Shown here one piece after another: positions 1 through 6,486 of a stretch of 8,218 bases of DNA. The DNA lies in the NCBI GenBank assembly GCA_003696125.1, contig RFHZ01000175.1, forward strand, positions 1-8,218, read 5' to 3'. This DNA is from Nitrospinota bacterium. GTDB taxonomy: Bacteria; Tectomicrobia; Entotheonellia; J063. The notes beneath the pieces are model-generated. The model worked only from the letters and a program-made list of their open reading frames with translations. It had not been told where the DNA came from and did not search any database. Position 1 is the stretch's first letter, and every line of letters starts with the position of its first letter. The translations under genes and the position numbers were made by a program.

Positions 1-253
1 CTTCCAGCCCGGCCGGCAGACCCGGTTCTTCCTCCAGTCCGGCCGGGAGACCCGGCTCCTCTTCTACCCCTTCCAGTCCGGCCGGCAGAGCCGGTTCTTC
101 CGCCTCCTTTTCCTCACCCAGCCCGAGGGGAGTCGAAATGACGACCCTACGCTTCGCTCCGGGAAGAGGAGGCTCTTCCTGCGCGTACCCCATGTTCCCG
201 GGTAGCACCAGCAGGGCCAGGAGTATCCATGCTGTGAGCAGAGCGGCCTTCAT
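1..253 (-). CDS. Secreted protein with Pro/Glu-rich decapeptide repeats (N-terminal part, runs off left edge)
   Basis: An open frame of 84 codons starts at ATG 253-251 and continues past the left edge. The start overlaps the stop of the LolA-like gene (ATGA, 250-253), the usual sign of translational coupling in an operon. Residues 1-24 form a clear signal peptide: MKAALL, a hydrophobic core rich in Leu, then GYA before a likely cleavage ahead of Gln25. There is no lipobox Cys. After a short basic stretch (KRR, about residues 35-37) the chain becomes Glu/Pro/Gly/Leu-rich, with three copies of EEP(G/A)LPAGLE at residues 52-61, 65-74 and 75-84. This looks like an extended periplasmic linker before a domain that lies outside the window. 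In related RND/LolA-like operons the next gene often encodes an outer membrane beta-barrel, so that is one possibility, but no such domain is visible here. The existence of the gene is well supported; its function is unknown. Confidence 0.8.
   Translation of the reverse strand, partial: MKAALLTAWILLALLVLPGNMGYAQEEPPLPGAKRRVVISTPLGLGEEKEAEEPALPAGLEGVEEEPGLPAGLEEEPGLPAGLE
2..100 (-). repeat. In-frame 30-bp tandem repeat (three copies) coding EEP(G/A)LPAGLE
   Basis: Three 30-bp units lie at 2-31, 32-61 and 71-100. The first two are directly adjacent; the third is separated by 9 bp coding GVE. The units differ at a few positions, all preserving the reading frame and almost the same decapeptide. 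The first unit touches the window edge, so more copies may follow outside. The repeat period is exactly ten codons, consistent with expansion of a protein linker. Confidence 0.9.
122..166. repeat. Possible REP-like palindromic element inside the coding sequence
   Basis: Positions 128-148 can form a hairpin: GTCG (132-135) and CGAC (142-145) pair around AAATGA. The stem extends through GGG (128-130) with CCT (146-148), leaving A131 bulged. A second small inverted repeat, CTTC/GAAG, sits at 152-166. Read on the minus strand, the segment contains GTCATTTCGAC close to GGAGCGAAGCG. I recall similar strings from dispersed extragenic repeats in many bacterial genomes, but I cannot confirm this here. 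It lies in the low-complexity part of the secreted protein, just after the signal peptide, where an in-frame insertion would be tolerated. Confidence 0.3.
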
Positions 254-1080
254 CGCAGGTACTTCCTCGGCGGATTGCGCAGATAACGTTCACTGAAGAT
301 GTCGTCCGGCAGCCCGATGTCGTAGGTAACCCCGGTGTACGCGATCACCGTCTCCCCCTGTCGCTGCAAATCCCGCATGCGCGACCGGGTAACGGTCGGG
401 TACCCCTGGATGGTCTCCACCTTGAGCGCTTCATACACCCGGTACAGCTTGCCGCTGGCATCGTAGTACTCGGTCTTGACCGGGATGAAGGTCTTGCGAT
501 GGATCCAGACCAGGTAGTAGGCGAACTCGACCGCCTCCGGATTCTTGGGGGTGTTTTTCAACACATAGTAGTTCTTTGTGGTTTTCACCAGCTCATGCAC
601 ATCTTCGGCCGGGTTGCGTCCGGACACATCTTCGTAGAAGAAGTGGGAGCCGACAAAGCTGGTACGCTCGTCACTGGCAGCGATCCGCTTGACCAGATCC
701 AGGGCCGGCAGGTAGAGCCAGCGGTCGTCATCCCTGTCCGGATGCTTCCAGACCATGAACACGGTCTTGTTGACATCGGCCGGACGGTGGAAGTACACGT
801 AGTACTTCTGTTCTCCACACCCCTGCTCTGCCGGTTCGGCATCACGACGGAGGATGGTGAACTGGCGTCGCCGCTTGCGACCCTGGCTATCTGTGATGAC
901 CATGGAGACCTGGGCCCGACCATCTTTTCCCTGATAATAGGCCACACAGTTGGCCTTCTCCACAATGGTCTCGACCGACGGGATCTCTTCTCCCTGCACC
1001 GGTTGCATCGGGAACCACAGGCTCCCGATGAGGAACAAAAGCACAAGCACAAAGGGAAAACGTATGACTCGTGAGAACAT
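250..1080 (-). CDS. Outer membrane lipoprotein-sorting protein, LolA-like (PF17131-type)
   Basis: A 276-aa periplasmic protein. The start ATG (1080-1078) follows an AGGAG ribosome binding site at 1092-1088 with 7-nt spacing. Residues 1-30 form a signal peptide, probably cleaved after VQG. The family signature is very clear: YFHRPADVNKT (96-106), VWKHPD (110-115), DDDRWLYLPAL (117-127), RIAASDERTSFVGS (132-145) and YED (149-151). These belong to the LolA-like family annotated as outer membrane lipoprotein-sorting protein. The predicted fold is a half beta-barrel that holds a lipid or lipidated ligand in the periplasm. It lies 63 nt downstream of the RND exporter, its usual partner, and overlaps the next gene by 4 nt. 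The inferred role is to take a hydrophobic substrate from the RND pump and carry it across the periplasm. It is not the housekeeping LolA, and the substrate is unknown. Two cysteines only (C45, C88) are present in the mature part and might form a disulfide. Confidence 0.93.
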   Translation of the reverse strand: MFSRVIRFPFVLVLLFLIGSLWFPMQPVQGEEIPSVETIVEKANCVAYYQGKDGRAQVSMVITDSQGRKRRRQFTILRRDAEPAEQGCGEQKYYVYFHRPADVNKTVFMVWKHPDRDDDRWLYLPALDLVKRIAASDERTSFVGSHFFYEDVSGRNPAEDVHELVKTTKNYYVLKNTPKNPEAVEFAYYLVWIHRKTFIPVKTEYYDASGKLYRVYEALKVETIQGYPTVTRSRMRDLQRQGETVIAYTGVTYDIGLPDDIFSERYLRNPPRKYLR

Positions 1081-1143
1081 CGATCAACTCCTTTCTCTGA
1101 GAGGGTTGCTGCCTGTCAGGAAATCAGCGCTGTCTTCACCCCT

Positions 1144-4014
1144 TTACCACCGCTCAATTTTCAGCCTTCTCTTACACTTCTCCCGCCAGGACATCAGGGT
1201 ACAGAGCCCGATCAGTACGGGGAGCGCGATCAGGCTGAAAAGGGTCAACCTGGTCCAGCCGATGGAGAGGAACTGGTGGATGTTCACCGCGACCAGGGCT
1301 ATGGCCGTCACCGCACTCACGATACAGGTGGCACAGTTGCAGGTAAAATGCACCTTTGCGGTCTGGGGGAACAGCCACCGCTCCAGCAGGGTGATCAGGG
1401 CAGGGAGCAGCAGGAGGGAGGCCACCCCGGCCGTCACCAGGATGGCGGCGATAAAGGTTCCCACCGTCTGGTACGGGACCAGGGGAGCGGCCAGCAAGGG
1501 GAGGAAACCGACCCCGACCACGATCACGTTGCGGGTGATGGCCCGGGCCGGCTCTCCGAAGACCGCACCGATCGCCTCTTTCCAGGAGCCATACCGTTCC
1601 TGCAAGACCCGGCTGCGGGCCAGGAAGTGGATGGCATAGTCCACGGCCAGGCCCAGGCTGAGGGAAGAGAGGACCGCCACCGGCATGTCGTAATCCTTCC
1701 CGATCAGGCCGATGGTACCGTAAATCAACCCGATGGTCACGGTAAGAGGGACCATGGAGAGCAGGCCCCAGAGGGCGGAGCGGAAGAGGGCGATCATCAT
1801 CAAGAGCACGACCAGAAAGCTCCCCAGAAAGGCCTGCAGCATGCCGCTCACCATCTTCTCCTGCCAGACCACATTGATGTAGGTCAGCCCAAACCACTGC
1901 GGGGTCAGGGGGAGAGGGGGAGGGTTCTCGGCCATGAAGCGCTCCACCGCCTGCACCACGCGGGACATGTCCCGGTTATCCCCACTCTTCAGTTGGACCC
2001 AGATGCTGGTCTTGCGGTAATCCGGGGTGACAAAATGCCAGAGGTCTTGTGGCCGGTGGCTGTTCTGGTACGTGATCAGGGTCTGGGCCACGGCACTGGC
2101 CGAGTCCGGGATCCGGAACTGCTCCTCCTTTCCCAGGAACAGCTCCCGGTGTACCGTCTTGACGATATCGGCCAGCGAATTGGATTTGCCCACGATACCG
2201 GTGGTGAGCAGGTGCTGCTGCAGGGCAGCGATGTAGCGTAAGACCTCGGGCTGCTTGAATACCTGTCCCTGCTGCCGTTCCTGGTCGAGGAAGAGCAGGG
2301 CAGCATTCCAGGCCTCGGCCTGTTCCTCCGGTGCCTCCCAGGACTGGTCGTCGGCAAAGGTGGCCAGTTGTTCCAGCAACTCCTCCCGGGAAGCCACCCT
2401 CTTCCCCTGTTGGAGTGCTTCTGCCTGGAGCCTGGCAAAGACGGCACCCGCCTCCGGGATGGTCGCCTGCAACTCCTCCCCCCGCTTTTTCAGGCGGGTG
2501 GAGAGGGTCGCGACGTACCGCTCCAGCTTCTCTTCCTGGGGAGGAGCTTCCAGAGCCAGGTAGGCCATATAGGTCCCGCCAAAGTGCTCATTCAGCACCT
2601 TATCGGCGATACGAATGGGATGCGAGGCCTTAAACCACTTGGTCGGGTTGTCGTTGATGTTGATCTGGAAGATGCCATAGATGGCGACCAGGCTGATGAG
2701 GGCGGTGACCAGGAGCACCACCTTGGCATAGCGATAGGTCAGGCGTCCAATCCCGGGCAGGAGGCGGGAGAGGAGGGAGCCGGTCTCCCCTGCTTCCTCA
2801 TGGGGTTTGAGACCGAAGTTCTCCAGCTTTTCCGGGCGGATGAACATCACCGAGGCCGGGATGAAGGTGACGGTCCAGATCCAGGCCAGCATCACTCCCA
2901 GGGCAACAAAGAGCCCAAAGACCTGGACCGGGGGGATGGGGGTCAGGGCCAGGGAGGCAAAGCCGGCTGCCGTGGTCAAAGAGGTATAGAGCATCGGCAT
3001 GTACAGGGTCTCCATGACCCGCAGGATGGTGGTGCGGCGATCCCTGGTCTCCTGGTACCGGTCGAAAAATTCGGATAGGATATGGATGGCATCCAGCACG
3101 GCAATGGGGACGATGAAGATCGGGATCATGGAACTCATGATATGGATGGTGTTCCCGGTAGCCACCAGGAGGCCCATGGACCAGATCACCGAAACCAGGG
3201 CCACGATCATGGGGGAGAGGATGAGGACCAGCTTGCGGAAGAAGTAGAGCATGAGCACAAAGATGACCAGCATGGCCAGGGGAGCGGAGATGGCCATCTC
3301 CTTGAACATCTCCACCCCAAAGGTGTCCTCGGCCACCGGCAGGCCGGTGATGAAGTAGCGCTCGTCTCCCTGAAAGGTCGCGATCTTCTCGCGCAGCTTG
3401 GTAGCCACCCGATAGCTGAGATCCTTGGAGGTGAGGGGGAGGTAGAGGGCAATCGCCTTTCCATCCTCGGAGAGAAGGGTCCCTTGCAAGAAGGGGATCC
3501 GCTCTGCCTTGCGGCGGATGGCCAGCGCCTCTTCCTCGGTCTTTGGCGGAGCAGGCATGAGCCACTCGAAACGGACCGTCCCCAGTCCCCCCTGTTCGAT
3601 GTTATCCACGGTGGACGGGGCCAGGAGATCGATCTCCACCACCCCGACCTGGCGGTCAGGATTCTCTTTATCAGGCCAGCGTAACGTCTTGGCGTACTCG
3701 GTCAGCTCGTAGATCTTGCGGAGCGATTCCGGATTGAAGACCCCTTCCGGATGCTTTTCGTTCACGATGCCCAGGACCACCATGTCGTAGAGGGAGAACT
3801 CGCGCTTCATCTGGTGGTGAAACACGCGCACCGCCTCTTCCCGGGAGAGCATGTTCTCCGGGTCGGTATCCACCCGGGCCGGGGAAAGGAAGGGGAAGGT
3901 CTGGGGCCAGAGGCTGGGCAGGGTAGCGACCAGGGCCAGCACAACGGTCAGCACAATCATGATCCCGGTGATCAGTTTGGGGCGATCCACCCAAAAGGCA
4001 AAAAATCTGTTCAT
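1144..4014 (-). CDS. RND superfamily (MMPL-type, COG1033) inner membrane exporter with C-terminal two-helix extension
   Basis: A 956-aa predicted proton-driven exporter of lipids or other hydrophobic molecules. TM1 is at about 14-34 and is followed by a periplasmic loop (about 35-240) ending in the typical GLPVAEDTFGVEMFKEM (224-240). TM2-6 (about 241-392) form the sterol-sensing-like domain with IAVLDAIHILSEF (304-316). TM7 is at about 430-450, and a second, helix-rich periplasmic loop (about 453-720) follows. TM8-12 (about 721-876) contain LAVDYAIHFLARSR (789-802). D308 and the D792-Y793 pair sit where MmpL3-type transporters carry proton-relay residues. After the normal end of the fold (LPALITLLERW, 870-880) there is an unusual tail: a CNCATC motif (892-897), two more hydrophobic segments (about 898-912 and 921-941) and a basic end. 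The start is fixed by an AGGAGGTGA site. The family is certain; substrate and direction are inferred from the LolA-like partner downstream. Confidence 0.95.
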   Translation of the reverse strand: MNRFFAFWVDRPKLITGIMIVLTVVLALVATLPSLWPQTFPFLSPARVDTDPENMLSREEAVRVFHHQMKREFSLYDMVVLGIVNEKHPEGVFNPESLRKIYELTEYAKTLRWPDKENPDRQVGVVEIDLLAPSTVDNIEQGGLGTVRFEWLMPAPPKTEEEALAIRRKAERIPFLQGTLLSEDGKAIALYLPLTSKDLSYRVATKLREKIATFQGDERYFITGLPVAEDTFGVEMFKEMAISAPLAMLVIFVLMLYFFRKLVLILSPMIVALVSVIWSMGLLVATGNTIHIMSSMIPIFIVPIAVLDAIHILSEFFDRYQETRDRRTTILRVMETLYMPMLYTSLTTAAGFASLALTPIPPVQVFGLFVALGVMLAWIWTVTFIPASVMFIRPEKLENFGLKPHEEAGETGSLLSRLLPGIGRLTYRYAKVVLLVTALISLVAIYGIFQININDNPTKWFKASHPIRIADKVLNEHFGGTYMAYLALEAPPQEEKLERYVATLSTRLKKRGEELQATIPEAGAVFARLQAEALQQGKRVASREELLEQLATFADDQSWEAPEEQAEAWNAALLFLDQERQQGQVFKQPEVLRYIAALQQHLLTTGIVGKSNSLADIVKTVHRELFLGKEEQFRIPDSASAVAQTLITYQNSHRPQDLWHFVTPDYRKTSIWVQLKSGDNRDMSRVVQAVERFMAENPPPLPLTPQWFGLTYINVVWQEKMVSGMLQAFLGSFLVVLLMMIALFRSALWGLLSMVPLTVTIGLIYGTIGLIGKDYDMPVAVLSSLSLGLAVDYAIHFLARSRVLQERYGSWKEAIGAVFGEPARAITRNVIVVGVGFLPLLAAPLVPYQTVGTFIAAILVTAGVASLLLLPALITLLERWLFPQTAKVHFTCNCATCIVSAVTAIALVAVNIHQFLSIGWTRLTLFSLIALPVLIGLCTLMSWREKCKRRLKIERW

Positions 4015-4020
4015 CTCTCC

Positions 4021-4029
4021 TCACCTCCT
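4021..4029 (-). promoter_or_regulatory. Near-perfect Shine-Dalgarno (AGGAGGTGA) of the RND gene
   Basis: Read on the minus strand, the sequence is AGGAGGTGA, a full complement of the 16S rRNA 3' end. Nine nucleotides lie between its GGAGG core and the ATG at 4014-4012. A second GGAGA-like stretch lies even closer to the start. The site supports this start codon and suggests strong translation of the exporter. Confidence 0.8.
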
Positions 4030-4071
4030 CTGTTCAATCCTGCTCATTCCCTGTCCCAGCCTCTCTCCTCC

Positions 4072-4272
4072 TTATACGGCCACACAGCGGCGCAGTCCGA
4101 GCTTCTGCAAGACCCACACCATGGGACACCAGTTGCTAAAGGCCGACTGCAACAGGTTGAGACCGACAAAGGCGGTCAGCAGCAACCAGTAGGGGCTATG
4201 CAAGGTAGCCAGGCTCACACTGAGCAGGACAAATAGACCGGCGATCAGTCGTAAACCTCGTTCGATGGTCAT
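4072..4272 (-). CDS. Small DUF2892 (YgaP-type) inner membrane protein
   Basis: A 66-aa protein, MTIERGLRLIAG... to ...LRRCVAV. The conserved features match DUF2892 (PF11127): an N-terminal ERxLRxIAG segment (4-12), two transmembrane helices (about 10-23 and 28-44), and a Cys-Pro after the second helix (SNWCPM, 46-51) followed by LGL. A longer reading from an in-frame ATG at 4287 adds five residues. However, that ATG overlaps the ribosome binding site GGAGG at 4281-4285, which is ideally placed (8 nt) for the ATG at 4272, so the short form is preferred. The domain also occurs fused to rhodanese in YgaP; no rhodanese is present here. The gene lies 57 nt upstream of the RND gene on the same strand and is probably the first gene of the operon. 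Its function is unknown; a helper or membrane partner of the exporter is an inference from position only. Confidence 0.85.
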   Translation of the reverse strand: MTIERGLRLIAGLFVLLSVSLATLHSPYWLLLTAFVGLNLLQSAFSNWCPMVWVLQKLGLRRCVAV

Positions 4273-4280
4273 GGTATTTT

Positions 4281-4285
4281 CCTCC
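4281..4285 (-). promoter_or_regulatory. Ribosome binding site that decides the DUF2892 start
   Basis: GGAGG on the minus strand, 8 nt before the ATG at 4272-4270. The other candidate start (ATG 4287-4285) overlaps this site and has no good ribosome binding site of its own within the usual distance. Confidence 0.7.
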
Positions 4286-4507
4286 ATTATATGCTCTTGT
4301 TGAACAACGATGCAATTCCATTTACTGCCGGTATAGATCCTCCAGGAGCCCAGAGGTTACAAAAAAAATTCCTTTTGCCAGTCTCCTGCCGTTAAGGAGG
4401 ATTCAGGCACCTGCCCGGCTCTCCGGCTTGATTTCTGCTCCCAGGTATAGTACAACTTCCCTTAGGCAGGTGATGATCATCCCTTCAGCGCTTCAGATGA
4501 GTCTTAC

Positions 4508-4564
4508 CGCAAAGAACGCTGCGGTGACAGAGGATACTTCTCCGTGTTCTCTGCGAACTCTGCG
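4508..4564. repeat. Degenerate long inverted repeat, probable dispersed extragenic element
   Basis: The left arm begins CGCAAAGAACGC (4508-4519). The right arm ends GTTCTCTGCGAACTCTGCG (4546-4564). The reverse complement of the right arm (CGCAGAGTTCGCAGAGAAC...) aligns to the left arm over about 27 bases with roughly 60% identity. Strings of the type 'TTCTCTGCGAACTCTGCG' recur between genes in many bacterial genomes, as far as I recall. It sits about 40 bases upstream of the TMTC-like start codon, so it would be in the 5' untranslated region if transcription starts to its left. Confidence 0.45.
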
Positions 4565-4601
4565 ATTGGTTTAACATCGTCGAGATGGTAGGGGCGAATC
4601 C

Positions 4602-6146
4602 ATGATGGAGCAGCGGCGTCTATTCATCACCCTGGTTTTCATCCTGGGCCTGGTGCTCTCCGTGTACAGTAACTCCCTGCAGGGAGGGTTTGTCTATGAT
4701 GATATCTACTTTATCAAGGAAAACCCTCTGATCAGGAGCCTGTCCAATATCCCAGCGATGTTCACCTCTGCTTTTTGGGAGGCATCATCGCGTCCCACCA
4801 AGTCGTTCTACCGTCCCCTGGTGGTCTTGAGCTATGCGGTGAATTTTGCCCTGGGAGGGTTTGATCCCTTTGGATACCACCTGCTCAATGTCCTGCTGCA
4901 TGTTGCCAACACCTTTCTTGTGTTCCTTATCACCCACCATCTCTGCCGCTCGCTCCCCCTCTCGGCGACTGTCAGCCTGCTGTTTGGCCTGCATCCGATC
5001 AATACAGAGGCCGTGGCCTGGGTGTCTGGACGAACCGATCTCTTAGGGACTCTCTTCTCCCTGGCCGCCCTTGTCCTGTATATCTCTGCTTATCCCCCTT
5101 CCGCTTCTGACCAGCCTGAGCCGAAAAGGGGCCGTTCCTTTTGGATCGGTAGTCTCCTGGCCTTTTTCCTGGGACTTTTCGCCAAGGAAAACACCGCCAC
5201 GATAGTGGGTGTGCTATTGTTGTACGAGTTCACCTTGAGGCCCGCAATACCCCAGAAGGGGCGTCGCCTGCTCCCCTATCTGGTAATCCTGGTGGCCTAC
5301 CTGGGGTGGCGGATGGCGATACTGGGGAGCCTGGGAACCGGAAAATCCTTTGTGGCCAATCCTCTCATCGCAGAGCCGGCATCTGCCCGGCTCTGGACAG
5401 GGATGGTTCTCCTGGGCAAATACCTCTGGCTGCTCCTCTTTCCCCTTCGACTCGCCGTCGATTATTCCCTCAACACCATTCCCATTGCGCACACCCCGTG
5501 GGAATTGAGGGTCATCCTCCCGGGGATCGCGGGTCTGGGCCTCATATTGCTCTGGGTGCGCTGCTGGAAGCGGACCCCTCTCCTCTCCTTTGGTCTCACC
5601 TTTTTCTGGGTGACAGGGGCTTTGATCTTTGCCAATGCCCTCTTCCCCTTTGGACCCATCCTGGCCGAACGGTTCATGTACCTGCCCTCTGTGGGATTTG
5701 TCATGGCCGTGGCAGGGCTGGGTCGGTGGGGGATGGCGTTCCTCCCGGAAAGAGTCCGCGCTGTCGCTATAAGCCTGCTTGTGGTTGCCGTGCTGGCGGG
5801 GTTCTCTGTCCGGACCTGGGAAAGGGCCTACGACTGGCGAGATGACTTTAGCCTTTTCCAGAGCGGGGTAGCGGTCAATCCGGAGAGCGTGATTATCCGC
5901 TATAACCTGGGGTATCAATATTTTATCAGGGGACAGTTTGCCCTGGCTCGAGACCACTACCTGAAGGCTTTAGAGATCTATCCCGCCTTCTTCATGGGCT
6001 ATTACGGACTGGGAAACATTGCCCTGGCCGAGAAGAATTACGCGCAGGCGGTCGAGTACCCTCTCCAGAGCGGTATCCCTTTATCCCACATATCCAGAGA
6101 CCCATATAAGCCTTGGAGCGGCTTACCGGGGGCTGGGGAAGCTTGA
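4602..6146 (+). CDS. TMTC-like GT-C membrane glycosyltransferase with TPRs (frame broken at about 6060)
   Basis: As it stands the frame codes 514 aa, but the last 28 are out-of-frame nonsense. The N-terminal 420 residues form a multi-spanning GT-C fold of the TMTC/PMT-like type. Visible features are TM1 (7-27), the first-loop acidic motif YDD (32-34) expected to hold the catalytic Asp, FYRPL (68-72), HPINTEAVAWVSGRTD (131-146), AKENT (194-198) and AERFMYLPS (355-363). Such enzymes use polyprenyl-phosphate sugars on the periplasmic side. TPR1 (427-460) and TPR2 (from 461) follow in the soluble tail. At TAC-C-CTC (6057-6063) one extra C shifts the frame. Dropping it joins residue 486 to the downstream frame and gives a 614-aa protein ending at 6447. 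The start ATG (4602) has a weak GGGG ribosome binding site at 4591-4594; the next codon is also ATG. The protein acceptor is unknown. Whether the break is real or a sequencing error cannot be decided here. Confidence 0.85.
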   Translation: MMEQRRLFITLVFILGLVLSVYSNSLQGGFVYDDIYFIKENPLIRSLSNIPAMFTSAFWEASSRPTKSFYRPLVVLSYAVNFALGGFDPFGYHLLNVLLHVANTFLVFLITHHLCRSLPLSATVSLLFGLHPINTEAVAWVSGRTDLLGTLFSLAALVLYISAYPPSASDQPEPKRGRSFWIGSLLAFFLGLFAKENTATIVGVLLLYEFTLRPAIPQKGRRLLPYLVILVAYLGWRMAILGSLGTGKSFVANPLIAEPASARLWTGMVLLGKYLWLLLFPLRLAVDYSLNTIPIAHTPWELRVILPGIAGLGLILLWVRCWKRTPLLSFGLTFFWVTGALIFANALFPFGPILAERFMYLPSVGFVMAVAGLGRWGMAFLPERVRAVAISLLVVAVLAGFSVRTWERAYDWRDDFSLFQSGVAVNPESVIIRYNLGYQYFIRGQFALARDHYLKALEIYPAFFMGYYGLGNIALAEKNYAQAVEYPLQSGIPLSHISRDPYKPWSGLPGAGEA

Positions 6147-6447
6147 TGAGGCCCAAAAGGAATACGAGTTGGCCCGGCAATTGAATCCCAAAGATGCCAA
6201 GATCTACAACAACCTGGCCAATATCTTCTTCTTAAAGGGGGATCTCTCCCAGGCGCTGCGCCTCTGGCACAAGGCGGCTGACCTTAACCCCTTCAACGCG
6301 GAAGCCCTCTACAACCTGGCCACGCAATACGAGCGGATGGGAGAGCAGAAAACGGCCCGGGCCTACTACCAGCGATTTCTCTCCGTGGCTCCCAGCAGGC
6401 TGGAACGTCTCAAGGCCCGCGTCCGGGCCAAGCTGGCCACGCCTTAA
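6061..6447 (+). pseudogene. C-terminal TPR part of the TMTC-like gene, displaced by a frameshift
   Basis: From 6061 the next frame reads LSRAVSLYP and then three complete TPRs: PTYPETHISL... (TPR3), PKDAKIYNNL... (TPR4) and PFNAEALYNL... (TPR5). They are followed by an 18-residue basic tail ending at TAA 6445-6447. Joined to the upstream frame by removing one C at 6059-6061, TPR2 becomes exactly 34 residues long and all five TPRs run without a gap (427-596 of the repaired protein). This makes the position and size of the shift (one extra base) almost certain. The fragment has no ribosome binding site and no sensible start of its own; the in-frame ATG at 6019 would give unrelated N-terminal residues. 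It should be read as the end of the upstream gene, not as an independent gene. Confidence 0.88.
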
Positions 6448-6486
6448 CCCCTGGTAGCACCTTTATCCCTGCTTATCCGTCCCGGC

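Larger units (their letters stand above)
4273..4601. other. Divergent intergenic region between the exporter operon and the TMTC-like gene
   Basis: About 330 bases without a convincing gene. It must hold the promoters for both directions. On the minus strand a perfect TATAAT lies at 4291-4286, with a weak TTGCAT 18 nt upstream (4315-4310). An 11-bp palindrome TTGTTgAACAA (4297-4307) sits between them, where a repressor could bind. On the plus strand TATAGT (4446-4451) is the best -10-like match, but it lacks a -35 at the right spacing. A perfect 10-bp palindrome GATGATCATC lies at 4472-4481, and a run of eight or more A at about 4361-4368. The right part (4508-4566) is a degenerate inverted repeat, listed separately. 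None of the promoter calls is firm. Confidence 0.5.

Noticed and set aside
1-100. CRISPR array at the left edge
   Set aside because: Repeat units are directly adjacent or separated by only 9 bp, have no spacer-sized unique sequence and keep a protein reading frame.
499-1074. Plus-strand open frame (191 codons) antisense to the LolA-like gene
   Set aside because: The opposite strand has a clear family match, signal peptide and ribosome binding site; this frame shows no domain or start signal.
1276-2241. Long plus-strand open frame (321 codons) antisense to the RND gene
   Set aside because: It mirrors the RND coding frame, has a Gly/Gln/Asp/His-rich composition without any domain and no ribosome binding site. 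High GC explains the lack of stops.
4446-4451. TATAGT as -10 of a promoter for the TMTC-like gene
   Set aside because: The only -35-like string (TTGATT, 4428-4433) is 12 nt away, too close for sigma-70, and nothing better lies at 16-18 nt.
4473-4574. Possible small plus-strand gene of 33 codons in the divergent intergenic region
   Set aside because: It has a weak AGGCAGG upstream but runs straight through the degenerate inverted repeat and has no recognisable feature; most likely chance.
5214-5957. Minus-strand open frame (247 codons) antisense to the TMTC-like gene
   Set aside because: The translation is low-complexity and Pro/Glu/Gln/His-rich. The plus strand carries the recognised GT-C motifs over the same bases.
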